From Setophaga petechia (Eukaryota; Chordata; Aves; Passeriformes; Parulidae), in assembly GCA_024362935.1 (NCBI GenBank), contig JANCRA010000014.1, forward strand, positions 7,085,258 through 7,149,257: DNA of 64,000 nt, read 5' to 3'. Below the pieces are notes generated by a model. That model was not told the DNA's origin. It ran no database searches and was given only the letters and a program-made list of their open reading frames with translations. Positions 46,001 through 58,000 of the stretch are shown here, in pieces. Position numbers and translations under genes: made by a program. Every line of letters starts with the position of its first letter. The first letter of the stretch is position 1.

Positions 46001-49000
46001 CCGTGGGAGTTTTGGTAATTAGTGCAGTTTCATAGCAATCATGCTGGTTGGGCTAATCTACCTTGCTGTCTTTACCCCCTCCCTCTTATTTGTATATGTA
46101 GCTTTTGTCCTGACATCTTCAGCTCCATGAATATTCCTCCCAGCCTGAAAGTCTGCCTGGACCTCTCAGCTGAGTATCTGATACTGAGTGATGTGCAGAG
46201 AAAAGTAAGTAGTTAATTTTGTTTCTGCCTGTGGGAAATGGTGGCTAAGGCAGAATTGGCCTTGTGTGTGACTGGTTCTGCTGCCTAGGTCTGGGATTTG
46301 CATGTTAGTAGGTAAAAATGCAGAAGTTGACTCAGCAATTTCACTGTTTGATGAAAAAGGGCAGCAATTCAGCTGAGTAATCCTGAGGAGCCTTAAGGAT
46401 TATTTCTCACCCTTTGTAAAGCTCTCATTTGGAGGTACTTGAGTCTGGAGTGATGGAATTGAGTTCTTGATCAACATTGACTCCCTTAAGAGTGTGGTGC
46501 TTGTGGTTCCATTGAGTGTTCAATTTCAAATTCCAGGATCCAGGCTTTATTCCTCACATTATTTCCCTTGTTCCCAACTGTTTTGGATGCTCAGCTCTGT
46601 AGTCCCCACACATGTGCATGGTCTGCTCTGAAAGCTCTGATTTATCATTTCCAGGTCTTGTATGTGATGGAGTTGGTGCAGAACCAGGAGGAGGGCAAGG
46701 CTTACTTCAGCTCCATCTCAGAGTTCCTCCTGACCCACCCAGTGCTGAGCTTTGGCATCCAGGCCGTGAGCCGCTGCCGGCTGCGGCACACCGAGGTGCT
46801 CCCAGCAGAAGAGGAAACTGACAACTTGAGTGTAGGTAGGTGACAAAATTTGGCTGCTGTGTGGTCAGGATTTCTTTCCTGGCTTGTTCTGACTTTCCTG
46901 TGAAAGGCTGGTCACTTCTCCCAAATAACAAGACAGGAGGCAACAGCCTCAGAGGTTTGATTGGGTGTTTGGAAAAATTTCTTCACCAGGCTTAAGCTGG
47001 GTTGTCAAGCATTGGAGTACAGGATTCAAGGTGTGGCCTGGTCACTGCCCTGGTCCTGCTGCTCACACTGTTGCTGAAACAGGCCAGGATGCCAGTGACC
47101 ACCTTGGCACATGCTGGCTCATTTTAAGCTGCTCTCAACCAGCACCCACAGGCCCTTTCCCGTGGGCAGCTTTGCAGCCACTCTGCTCAGCCCGTGGTGC
47201 TGCAGGGGGTTATTGTGACCCAAGCACAGGACCTGGCATTTTGCCCTGTTGAACCTCATACAATTGGCCTCAGCCCATCAATCCAGCCTGTCCAGACCCC
47301 TCTGTAGGCTCTTCCTCCCTTCCAGCGCATCAATACTCCTGCCTAATGTGGTGCAGCATCCACAGCCAATCAAAGGAGGGGTTAGTCTTGCTCTCTCTGC
47401 TCTGCAGTGGTTCAGCCTTGAGTCCCATGTGCAGTTTTGGGCACCACAATATAAAAAAGACACTAAGCCGTTAGAGAGTGTCCAAAAGAGGGCCATGAGG
47501 ATGGTGAAAGAGAAGCTAGATGGAGAGTGGCTGAGGTCACTTGGTCTGTTCAACCTGGAGGAGACTGAGGGAAGACCTCATTCCAGCATCCTCACGAGGG
47601 GCAGGCACTGATCTTTTCAACCTCAATGAAAAAATTTTTCATCCAGAAGCTGGTTGGACACAGGAACAGGTGCCCTGGGGCAGTGGTTGTAGCACTGAGC
47701 CTGTCTGAGTTCAAGAAGCATTTGGACAGTTCTTCCAGGCACATGCAGTGATTCTTGGGGTGTTCTGTGCAAGGCCAGGAGTTGGACTCAATGATCCTCA
47801 CAGGTCCCATCCAGGTCAAGATATTCTGTGGAGGTGTCTGCAAACTTGTTGAGAGTGCTCTTGATTCCCTCACCCAGATCATTGATAAAGAGAATCTGAA
47901 TCATGCTGGTTTTTTGCTGTCAGTTCATCCTGCTGTGATGCTTTTGTAGTACTTGGTGTGTAGTTTCCATGCAATTTCATATTTTACCTTTGTCTCCCTT
48001 CCAGAAGGTGCTCAGGGCTCTGGGGCTGTTGAATCAGCAGCAGGTGTGCTGATAAAACTCTTCTGTGTTCACACCAAGTGAGTATGTGTGTGCAGCTGTC
48101 TGTATTTGTCCTAACCCTGCACTGACCTGTAGAAATTTAAGTTCAATTCTTTTGCTCAAACAAAAGCTACTTGGCCCCATAGACATTTCTGGCTGTGGTG
48201 TGTGTGCCCTTAGAGTAGGTAGCCCTGAATGGTGTGACAAGCTTGTATTTCCATGGCCATGAGTGATTTCAGAGTTGTGCTCACACACAAGTGCTGGGAA
48301 ACATCTCAGATACCCTGGGTGGCAGAACTGGGTGACACGGCTGACTGAGGATCAGCTTCTGTTGTTTCTGTGACAGGCAGAAAACACTGAAGCATTTTCC
48401 AAGGGAATTAGTTCAGTGAAGAGAAATCTTCTGAGCCTTAATGATGCCTTAAGTCTTCTCCTGGTGGTTCTTAAGCTGATCAGAGATGCTTGTTTCTTTC
48501 TAGGGCCCTACAGGATGTGCAGATTAGGTTCCAGCCTCTTCACAGCCCTGACACAAGTGCTTCCATGCCTGCCCATGGCTCTCATGAAGAATTTGGTGAG
48601 CATGTGTGTTAAATTGGTCTTTAGTGTTGCTGAGCCTTTAAAGGTTATTGGTGGGTAGAACAGGAGGGTGGTTTTGGGTATCTCTTTGTACTGCAGTGGT
48701 GTCACTGCTAAAGGGTTCTGAATATGGAGTAGCAGTGGAGCAGGAAGCTGGTTAGACCCTGCTTGTGAGTATGGAGTTTGGGATGTGTTAGACCTGGAGT
48801 GCTAATGCTTTGTGCATGCTTGAGTTCACCTTCCTGGGTGATTTGGCACTTGTGAAAGAAACTTGAAGTTTGTCTCTTGTCAGGTGGAAGAGATCAGAGT
48901 GACAGCAGAGCTGTGGGAGTAGAGGGGGCTGGGCTGTTTGTGATGAGCTCTTTCAGCTCATTCACCATTCTGGGATGTGGCAGTCCAACTGGCCTTGCTT

Positions 49001-52000
49001 TTAGGGAAGAAAGGAAGCTTGAACATTTTATTATCAAAGCCTGATAAAATCCAGTCTGGCATACAAAGAGAAAGCATAAAACAGGATTTGCTTTGCCCTA
49101 AGCTTTGACTGGGATCTTGCAGGGTTTTTGCTTGTTCTTTTTGGAATCAAGCGTGGCATGCAACGGCACAAGTTTATACTTCGTGGAATTAGAGCTTTAG
49201 TTTTGGAGGGAAGTTCCAGACTGATTTGTACCTCTCCCTGGAAGCCTTTCCAGACCACATGGCTGATCTGGGCACAGAGGGGCTGGGCTCTGAGAAGGAG
49301 TCTGTGCATGGCTCCCAGCCGGACCTGCGGCGCATCGCGGATCTGCCCGTGCCAGCAGATTTCCTCTCCCTCTCCAGTGATGCCAAACCCAAGCTGATGA
49401 CTCCAGATGCATTCATGACACCAAGTACTTCTCTTCAACAGGTAATCAGAGAGCAGCACTGTTATGGTGATGCAAGGGATGGGGGTGGATTTTGGTACTT
49501 TTGGACACCCTTTCCAGCTGTAATGACTGTGATAAGCTCTGCTAGCTGAATGCAGAGCACACAGGAAACTCTGCATGTAGCCAGACTGAGCAGAGACCTG
49601 TTGGCACATCTGAAATGCTGAACTGGCCTAAGCTTGTGTAGTAAGTGCTGTGTTTAACTGCAAAACCACTGATGTAGGTATGCTTTGTAGAAATATGGGT
49701 TTGCTGAATAACTGTCTGAGCTGGGAGACTGCTTTTACTGGTTTACACATGTTGTTTGGGGATATGATCCATATGATTCCATATGTAATGGAAGAAAATG
49801 TACCTCCTCTACACATCATGCTGATGGGGTCCTGTGAGAATGCAGATCTGAAATGATCAGGGGACTGTTGGAACTGTTCAGACTTGTGACACCCCTCTGG
49901 AGTACCCCACCCTCTGCCATAAACCCTCTGCCTCGGCACTGGTGAGGTCACTTTGGGGTCAGCAGTTCCCCAGTAAAAGCAGCCATATGATGGGGATTTT
50001 TTCAGATTTGTCTTTGACCAGCACCTGAGCATCTTAGCAGAACAACCCAAGCTGTGGGGGTGTTTTCTATTTCCTCTTCACCAGAGACTCCCTAGGAGTC
50101 TTTCTTCCTCAGGCTGAGTTGTGTTGTTGCCCTCTGTGCCATCCTGACTGCTGTGTTTCCTTGCAGATCGCTGTCTCTCCAGGCAGCAGTGTCAGTTCCC
50201 TGACTGCAGTCACAGCCATGAGCAGCACTTCTGTCACGGATGCCTCTCTGCCCAGGTGAGCAGCACATGAGTTAAATAATGAATCTGCAGCTGAACTGGC
50301 ACAGGCCTTTAGGATAGCACAGAGCTGTAGCATGTCTTGCAGGAGTGGCAATTCTAACCAGAGTTAGAAACTGGCCTGAGTCCCAACATCCCTGTATAGG
50401 CAGCTGTTTGCATCCCTATTGCAGCTTGGAACGTGTCTGTTGTCATCTAGAGGCCAACAAGAGTGTTTTATGTGTGCCTCATAGGGATTCTGTTATTGCA
50501 GCTCAGTTTGTTGCTCTCCATGCTTTTCCCAAAGGGCCATTGTTTACAGGTAAGAGAACTCTGTAGCTACCAAGGACAGGGAGAGAATTAGGACTGGTAG
50601 GAAAATCTTACAGTGTGACAGTGGGTTGGGCTGCATAACAGGGGAAAAATTCACTTCTGGGGTCTGGGAAACAGAGACAGACCTGTCTCATAGTGTTGTG
50701 TTTCTCCCTGTACTCTGTACAGTGTCCACTGGAGATACAATTGGTCCCTTCTCTCACTGACCCCTTAAACTCTAAAAGATTGAAATGCCCCTTTTTTTTC
50801 TTTTTTTGTTGTTTCCACCTGATACCTCTCTGGGCTCTGTGGGGACTAGAAGATGCAGGTGCTCATTGACAGGGAGTAGCTGACCATGGTGGAAAGAGCA
50901 AGGGCTCCTCCACTGACCTTTGTACCCCATCTCCTCACCTCGAGTGTTTGATACAGATTAATAATTTTTTGGGCTGCTTGATTTGCTGGTGTCTGTTTCT
51001 GCAGAGCTTCAGAAGACTTGACTGTGAGCCCCAAGATGCAGCTGGACACCAGCCTCACGCTGAGCAGCAGCAGCAGCAGTCTCCAGACCAGTCCTAGGAG
51101 TCACTCTGTTCTTATCCCAGGCCTCCCTGACAAGCTTACACCAAAGGCACCTGTTCCAGTAAGGCTCCAGATGCTGCTCCCTTCCTTCTCATGGGCCAAG
51201 GAACCTCTCTATGGGCCTCTACAAGCTGAAATTACTCAGCCTGGAGAACAAAAGGCTCTGAGGAGCAGAGTGGCCTTTTTGTGCTTTAAAGAGTGACTTA
51301 TTGCATGGGCAGACAGGGATAGGGCATGGGAGAATGACTTTAAACTAGAGGAGGGGAGGTTTATGTTAGATGTTAGGAGGAAATTCTTTTTTCAGGGGGT
51401 GGTAAGGCACTGGCATAGACTTCTGAAGAAAGTTGTGGATTCCCAATCCCTGGAAGGGTTCAAGGCCAGATTGGATGGGGCTTTGAACAACCTGGTCTAG
51501 TGGAAGGTGTCCCTGCCCATGGCAATGGGGTTGGAACGAGATGAGCTTTAAGGTCCTTTCCAACCCAAACCTTTCTAGGATTCTATGAAATTACACTTAT
51601 TTGGATGTCAACAGGGACAGTGTGTGCCCTTTGGAAAACACAGCTGCTGGCACAGATGTGCAGTGCAGTTTACTCAGCCACGATGGAATTTGTCCATAGG
51701 TAGAACAGTGTGTCTCTGAAAGGGAGATACAGCCATAGATACAGCAATGGAGAGACAACTCTAGCTTGTGCTGTCACCATCCCAGTGGCTGGATGTGGTC
51801 AGCCTTTGTGTGAAGAGACAATGCTACCTGGAAAGGCTTATTCCTGCTTGTTGGTCTGATGAGTATGAAATCACGATTTCCTATCCCTAAATTTTAATTT
51901 CCAGGTGTAGTATAGAACAGATCATGACCAAAGCTTGAAATTGAAACAAGTTTTCAGTCTGGGAGATGTTCAATGTTAAAACTAATGTTCTCCTTCATAG

Positions 52001-55000
52001 AGGAAGGAGTCTGGAGCAGACCAGGGGGGTAGAATTAGTGTTACATTTTCTTTTGAAAGGGAGTTCAAACTAGCATTGGCTTAGGTGTGTTGTTAGCCCA
52101 GCTGAGAGTCCACTACAAGTGCTGGGTGTTTTCCATCTGATGGAGTGGGAGCCAGGGAATCACATGAGGAAAGGACACAGCAGGCTGTTTCCAGAGGCAG
52201 TTAGTGTAAGGCACCAGGGGTTCCTGAAGTGTCTCCACATTATCCTGAAGCCTCTTGTTTGATTTCTGTTTGTAGGTGGCACCAGGAAACTCCTCTCTAG
52301 CGCTGGAACTGCAGGAAGTGGAGCCCTTGGTGGTGCCCCAGGCTTCTCCCACCCGTGAGCGCTCCCCAGACGTCATTTCCTCTGCTTCCACAGCCATGTC
52401 CCAGGATATCCCAGAGATTGCTTCCGAGACCCTGCAGCGCAGCTTCGCGGCGGCGGCGCCCGCGCTGCCCGGGGAGGGGCTGGAGCCCGGGCACCACGCG
52501 GACAGCATGGCCTCTGCTGCCTCTGCCCTGCACCTGCTGTCTCCCAGGAACCGCCACAGCTCCGAGCACAGCCACCACTCTTTGGACATGCCTCCAGTGG
52601 AGGTGGACAGACTGAATGCTCCATCATTACTGGAGACTGCTTTAACTCAGGAAAATGCATCTTCTGACAGTGTTGTGAGTCAGCCGTGGCCGGCGGCTCC
52701 TGACATAACCCGGGAGACCAGGAACAGCATGGCAGACAGGTAATGCCTTGGGTTGGTCTGGCACGGGGCAATTTGTTTGCATTGCCAAGTTGGCAGCTTG
52801 GTGGAAAGCTCTTATGCTGTGATTAATCCAGAGCAGTTCTCCATCCCTCTTTCCCTTGAAGGATCTGAGGAGTCAGCCTTCCTGTGTGCTGTGTCCTGAA
52901 CTTCCTAGGCCACCTCTAACCACTTTGGCTTTCTGATACCCTTTGCAACATAAATGATCTCTGTTAAGCAGGTGAAAAGTCTACTTTGTTGGCCTTCATG
53001 TTCACATGGAGACTTGAGAATTTTTTTTTGTGCTCTGGAGATCAAAACAGTACAAGCTACATTCTGCCCCAGGTGATGCAGGCTTTTGTTGAATCAATTG
53101 ACAAAATAACTGTCAGGTTTGCTTGTTTCCCTTGCTTCTAGGACTGCCTCTATGCAGCTAGTGTTACAAATACATGAAGTACTTTAGCAGTCAGAAAATA
53201 AATGGCAATGGAGCAGGAATGAAGGATGGTGCAACATCACTTAGGCTACTTAGAAGGAGCAGTCTGTTATGCTGGAGTAATGCTGGGTTTCATCACAGAA
53301 TGAGTGTCCCTGTCCTGTAGTAGGATGAGAACAGCAAGAGGCATCTAGCATCTCCAGATTCCACTTAGGCTAGGGCTACATACACCATGTGAACCTGCAA
53401 ACACCTTCATTTTCAGGACTGGAAGGTTGAGAGGGTCAGTGTTGTCCCTCAGGTAATCCTGGACTGTTCACTCATCAGAGTTGCAAAGAAAGGCCTCACC
53501 TTGTGCCTCCACAGCTGAGGATGTTGTTTCAGGAAACAGTCCCATCTGATGCCTCTGGGAGGGCATTAAGACTGTGTTTCTAGTCAGTATTTTTTCTTTT
53601 TCTCATAATATGAACTTGAGAAAATACATTTGTAGGAATTTGCAACTCCCCTCAATCCCACTCTGTCTTTGAATTCTTCTGAATGTCTTATATCAGAATA
53701 CCAGATCAGCTATCTCTGACTGTGAGAGATTTCACCAGTGCTCACTTCTGTGTAAATTCCTTCCTGCAAGCTGCATTCAGGCAGACCTAATTGACAGCCC
53801 AGAAGCACGTGCAGTTTGCTCTCAAAATCATTGTGATACCCAGACTGGATCCACTGTTGCAGTCCTGTCTGTTAGAGCTGACCCATCAAATTCACACACT
53901 TCCTCAGACACTTTAAGGAGCTAAGAAGCACTGATGATTTTTTCTTCAGTGATCAGTATTAAATGAGGAAGAACAAACTCAAGGTGATGTTATTCATGGA
54001 AGTATGGTGTGCTGCCAGGTTTGAGTAGTGGTTTACCTCTCTTGTATGAATGTCTGTTGGGAGATAGTTCTTGGTTACTACTTCAAGCAGAGCTGAGCTA
54101 CTTCTCCCCTTTTGAGGGCCCAGAAAAGCACATGGACAAGTTCAAGTGCTTAGTGCCTCTACACAGCACTGCCTCTTCCTGGATCTGTGGGATCAGTGTG
54201 GGGTTGATTTTTGTTACAGACTTCAATCAGGATCTCTCATGAGACATGGAGAGAGTGACTATCCAAGCTGAAAGAGACTTCTGTGATGGTATTTTCTTTT
54301 TTCCCCTCTCTAGCCCAAGGGATGAGGTTGAAGAAAAGCACAAGAGCTCTTCCTACCATCGACACAGCTACCACCTTCTGCAGCATGACAGCCAGGATGC
54401 CAGTGCAGAACAAAGGTACCAGAGTGCTCAGCCCCCTCTCTCACCCTGCATGGACTCAGCTCAGGCTGCGTTTGTGCCTCTGTCCCCAGCCAGCCTTCAC
54501 ATGTGGGGTGAATGTCTCTGCTTTGTCTCCAGACTTAATGTGGGTTTGCAGCCCAGCTTACCTCATGTTCTGGTGACTTCAGCTCATCTCAAGATTGGCC
54601 TCTGGGCCCTCTCCAGTTTATTCTCTGTAGGGAAAGGTTTGATTGTGCTGCTTCTAAAGCATGGACCAAGCTTGGTTTATTTACCAGTAAAAACCTAGTA
54701 AGTGATCAGTTTCCAAATATTTTGCCTTATATAAGGTAGCAAGGGTACCTCAGGAGTAAGTTTCTTGCTTCTGACATCTTTCCTCCCTTATAAGTGCCCC
54801 TGAAGTTCTGTGGGCACATTCTGTGTGCCTGAAAAGCTCAGCTCTGTTTGGCAGCTGAGGGTTGTGCACAGTTCACACATAAATTCAGACTGAAACCTGC
54901 AGCCTGTATTGGAGGCTGCTCAGCAGGGGAAAGTCTCCAAGGTACTGAGGATCACAGACGTCTTAGGCTCACCTGATCCTCCTCTGTTCTTGCAATGTGT

Positions 55001-58000
55001 TCTGTGTCCAGTGCTTGCTGTCTGTAAAGCTGTAGGGTTGTGCTGTGTAAAGCACATTTCTACAGGACATAGGGATCTTCTTTACACAGCACATCCCTGC
55101 AGCTTTACAGCTGCCTGGGCCCTGCTGTCCCTAATGCAGGGACCCCCCAAGCCTTGCTGCACAGCACTCGAGCTCAGCCTGAGCAGACCTGGATCAAAGC
55201 AGAGCAGCCTGTTCTGAGCTCTGAGGTGACTGTGGAAGGTTAGGTGGGGCAGTCTGTAGCTGACTCTGGCCATGTGTGGATGAAGATCTGTGTGAATCCA
55301 TCCCAGTCCAGTGTGGTGAGTGATGTGCTCTCCCTTGCTGTTCCTTCACAGTGACCACGATGATGAAGTTGCAAGCTTGGCTTCCACGTCAGGTGGATTT
55401 GGTGCCAAGGCATCAGCGCAGAGGCTGCCTGTGAAGGACTGGAAAGTCAAGGCATCCCCCCGGGCCTCCCCAAAGCTGAAGAGGAAGGGCAAGAAGGATG
55501 ATGGGTATGCTGGGCTGGCCAGGGCACAGCAGGCTCAGCACCAGCTGGGCAGGGCACAGCCTCCTGCAGCCCCTGGGGTCTGAGGCAGCAGCCAAGTGCT
55601 CCCAGCCCTCACCCTTTGCAGAGGGCAGGAGCCCCACAGAAGGCATTGCAGCCCACTCAGACACTGACTGGCACTCGGGTGTGGGAATAGTTCTGCACTA
55701 CCTCCAGCTGGGAATCAAAATCCAAAATACAGCCTGGGCTTGAGAAGAATGTATGGGAGGTAAATTACACGTTGTGAGGGGACACTGGGCCCTTTCATTG
55801 GTTTCAGTGAAGGCTTCATTGGAACTGTGAGTGTCACAATGGCCTCCCTTTTTAATTGGCTTCTGAACAGCAGCACAGTGCCCTTGTTCAGCAATATCTG
55901 TCATTTGTTACCTCCTTGCTGCTTCTGTGTGTTTCTAAACATGCTTTTATCAATATCCTGTAAGTGAAAATTGGTGACTGGAAAGGTCTGCCCCATGCAC
56001 ATTAGACCAATCTGTCTGCATCAGTGTGAGGAGAGCAGCAGAGCTTCTGCACGGGGCTCTGTCCTCTTCTTGTGTTCCCACAGCTCCATGATTTGGATCT
56101 CTGGCTGTGCAGATCACAACAGAGATGGGCTATGGCATTTAATTCTGGCTGTGGTCCTGCACAGTGGCACCCAGAAGCTCTTGGCCTCTGAAATGACTTT
56201 CACGTTTTCTGTCTCAGTCCTTTTGAAGTTGCTGAGTGGATACTGTCTGGGAACTAAAAGTGTTTACTTTTCTTCACTGATCTGTGACTTTGATGGAGAC
56301 CTGCAGTATTAGTGGATCAGTTCAGGGTTTTTCTTTATTCTGCTGTATGAGCTGAAGTGTATCTAGTTTCTTCACCTTGAGAGCTGGAATCACACTAGAT
56401 GATTTGTGCTCATTCATTCTAAATTTTAACAAATGAATACTTGCTTTTTGTTTGGATCTTCCCTGGATTTGACTGAAAAACTGAAAAACCATTGTGGAGT
56501 GAACTTTGTAATAGTCCTCATTAACACTTGGTTCAGTTCTCTTCCCTGCAAAGGGACCAGTGTGTAAGGAATTTCAGGGTCTGTGAACAGTGCAAATGGT
56601 AGTGTGATAGTGCTGTTAGGACTGGGATTTCATCACCTTCTCATCATTTTCCATTACACAAGGCAAGCTGGAGTTATGAGCTGGAGTGTAAAATCTAAAG
56701 CAGCCATAAAACATGTGATCTGTTTTGGCAGAATACTTGGATAATAAGAGGAGTTAATTGACATAACTGGGTTACTACTCTTTCTCTGTTTATTTCCAGG
56801 GATATGAACCAGTCACCAAGATCATCTAACAACCAGGTGAGTCAGAGCTGCTCTTCATGATGCTTCATATCTTACTAGGGAAAACCTGAGAGAAAGTTCA
56901 TCCCAGTTCCTTGAAGTATCATGGGTCATGCCCTAGCAGGTTGAGAGGGGGCTGCAATTGGGCTTGGAATTGCTCAGTGCTGACATGCAGCAGAGAAGGA
57001 GCTCTGTATCTGTATCAGAAGCAAGTATCTTTCTCATACTTGCCTCTGCCTGCAGCAGGATAAGCTGTTCCTGTCAAAGAAAGGGTCACAGGGGGATTGG
57101 CCTTGATGTGTGTGTCTCCTTGTTCCTTCCCCTTGAGGGTGGGTCCTCACACTCCTTGAACTATTTCGAGCAGTGAAGTGACACCATATAAATCTATACT
57201 TGGCCGGTTGTTTGGTGTTCTCAAATAAATGAAAGATCTGAAAAAGTGCCCTAAAGAAGCCACCTCCTTACTGTACTGATTGCAGAGCTATTTTGTGAGT
57301 GTTTGTGGTCATTGTTTACATTTGTATGCATCAACACTCTCAGGACCTGGCCAAAAGTGAATAAAATCTGTTTCGAAGGGCATGTTGTATCTAACCAGTT
57401 GATATTCTAAGCAACCATTTATTAATTCCATGCAGGAACTTTGTTTTATCAGTTTATTCCTTGGCACAGCAGTTCTTGGGAACAGGCATTACACTGGTGC
57501 TGTTTGCTGCGTTGTGGGTTACACTTCACTTCCAGGCACAGGGCTTGACTCAATACTGAGCAGAAACTGAGCTGACCTTCAGTCCTGTTAGAAATGAATG
57601 CTTGTCCTCTCCACATGCAGGTGACAGCAGAGTTCCAGGACGAGGTGATGTGCATCCTGAGGAGTCAGCAGCGAGAGCTCTCCGAGCTGCGGCAGACGCA
57701 GATGGAGCTGCTGCAGAGGCTCACGGACCACCTCGACGCCATCCAGAGCTCCCTCATGGGCCACATGGAGAGGGTCATCGACTCCCAGCAGGAGCAGGAG
57801 CGTATCCTTGTTTGCAGGTGTTGAGGGGAAGCTGCGGGGCAGACTGTAGGTGTGGGGAAGGCTCAGAAAGGTCAAGGATGTGGGAGCGTGGGGCCATAGG
57901 TGCAGTACAATTGCCTGGCTGCAGTGTCACTATTTCAGTTCCTCTCAGGCCCTTCTTCAGGGCAAGAAACTCAGAAATAGAACAGAACTGACACTTTCGC

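Noticed and set aside
47249..47611. 120-codon + frame in EDC4 intron 12
   Set aside because: Lies across the junction of two CR1 copies; not a host gene.
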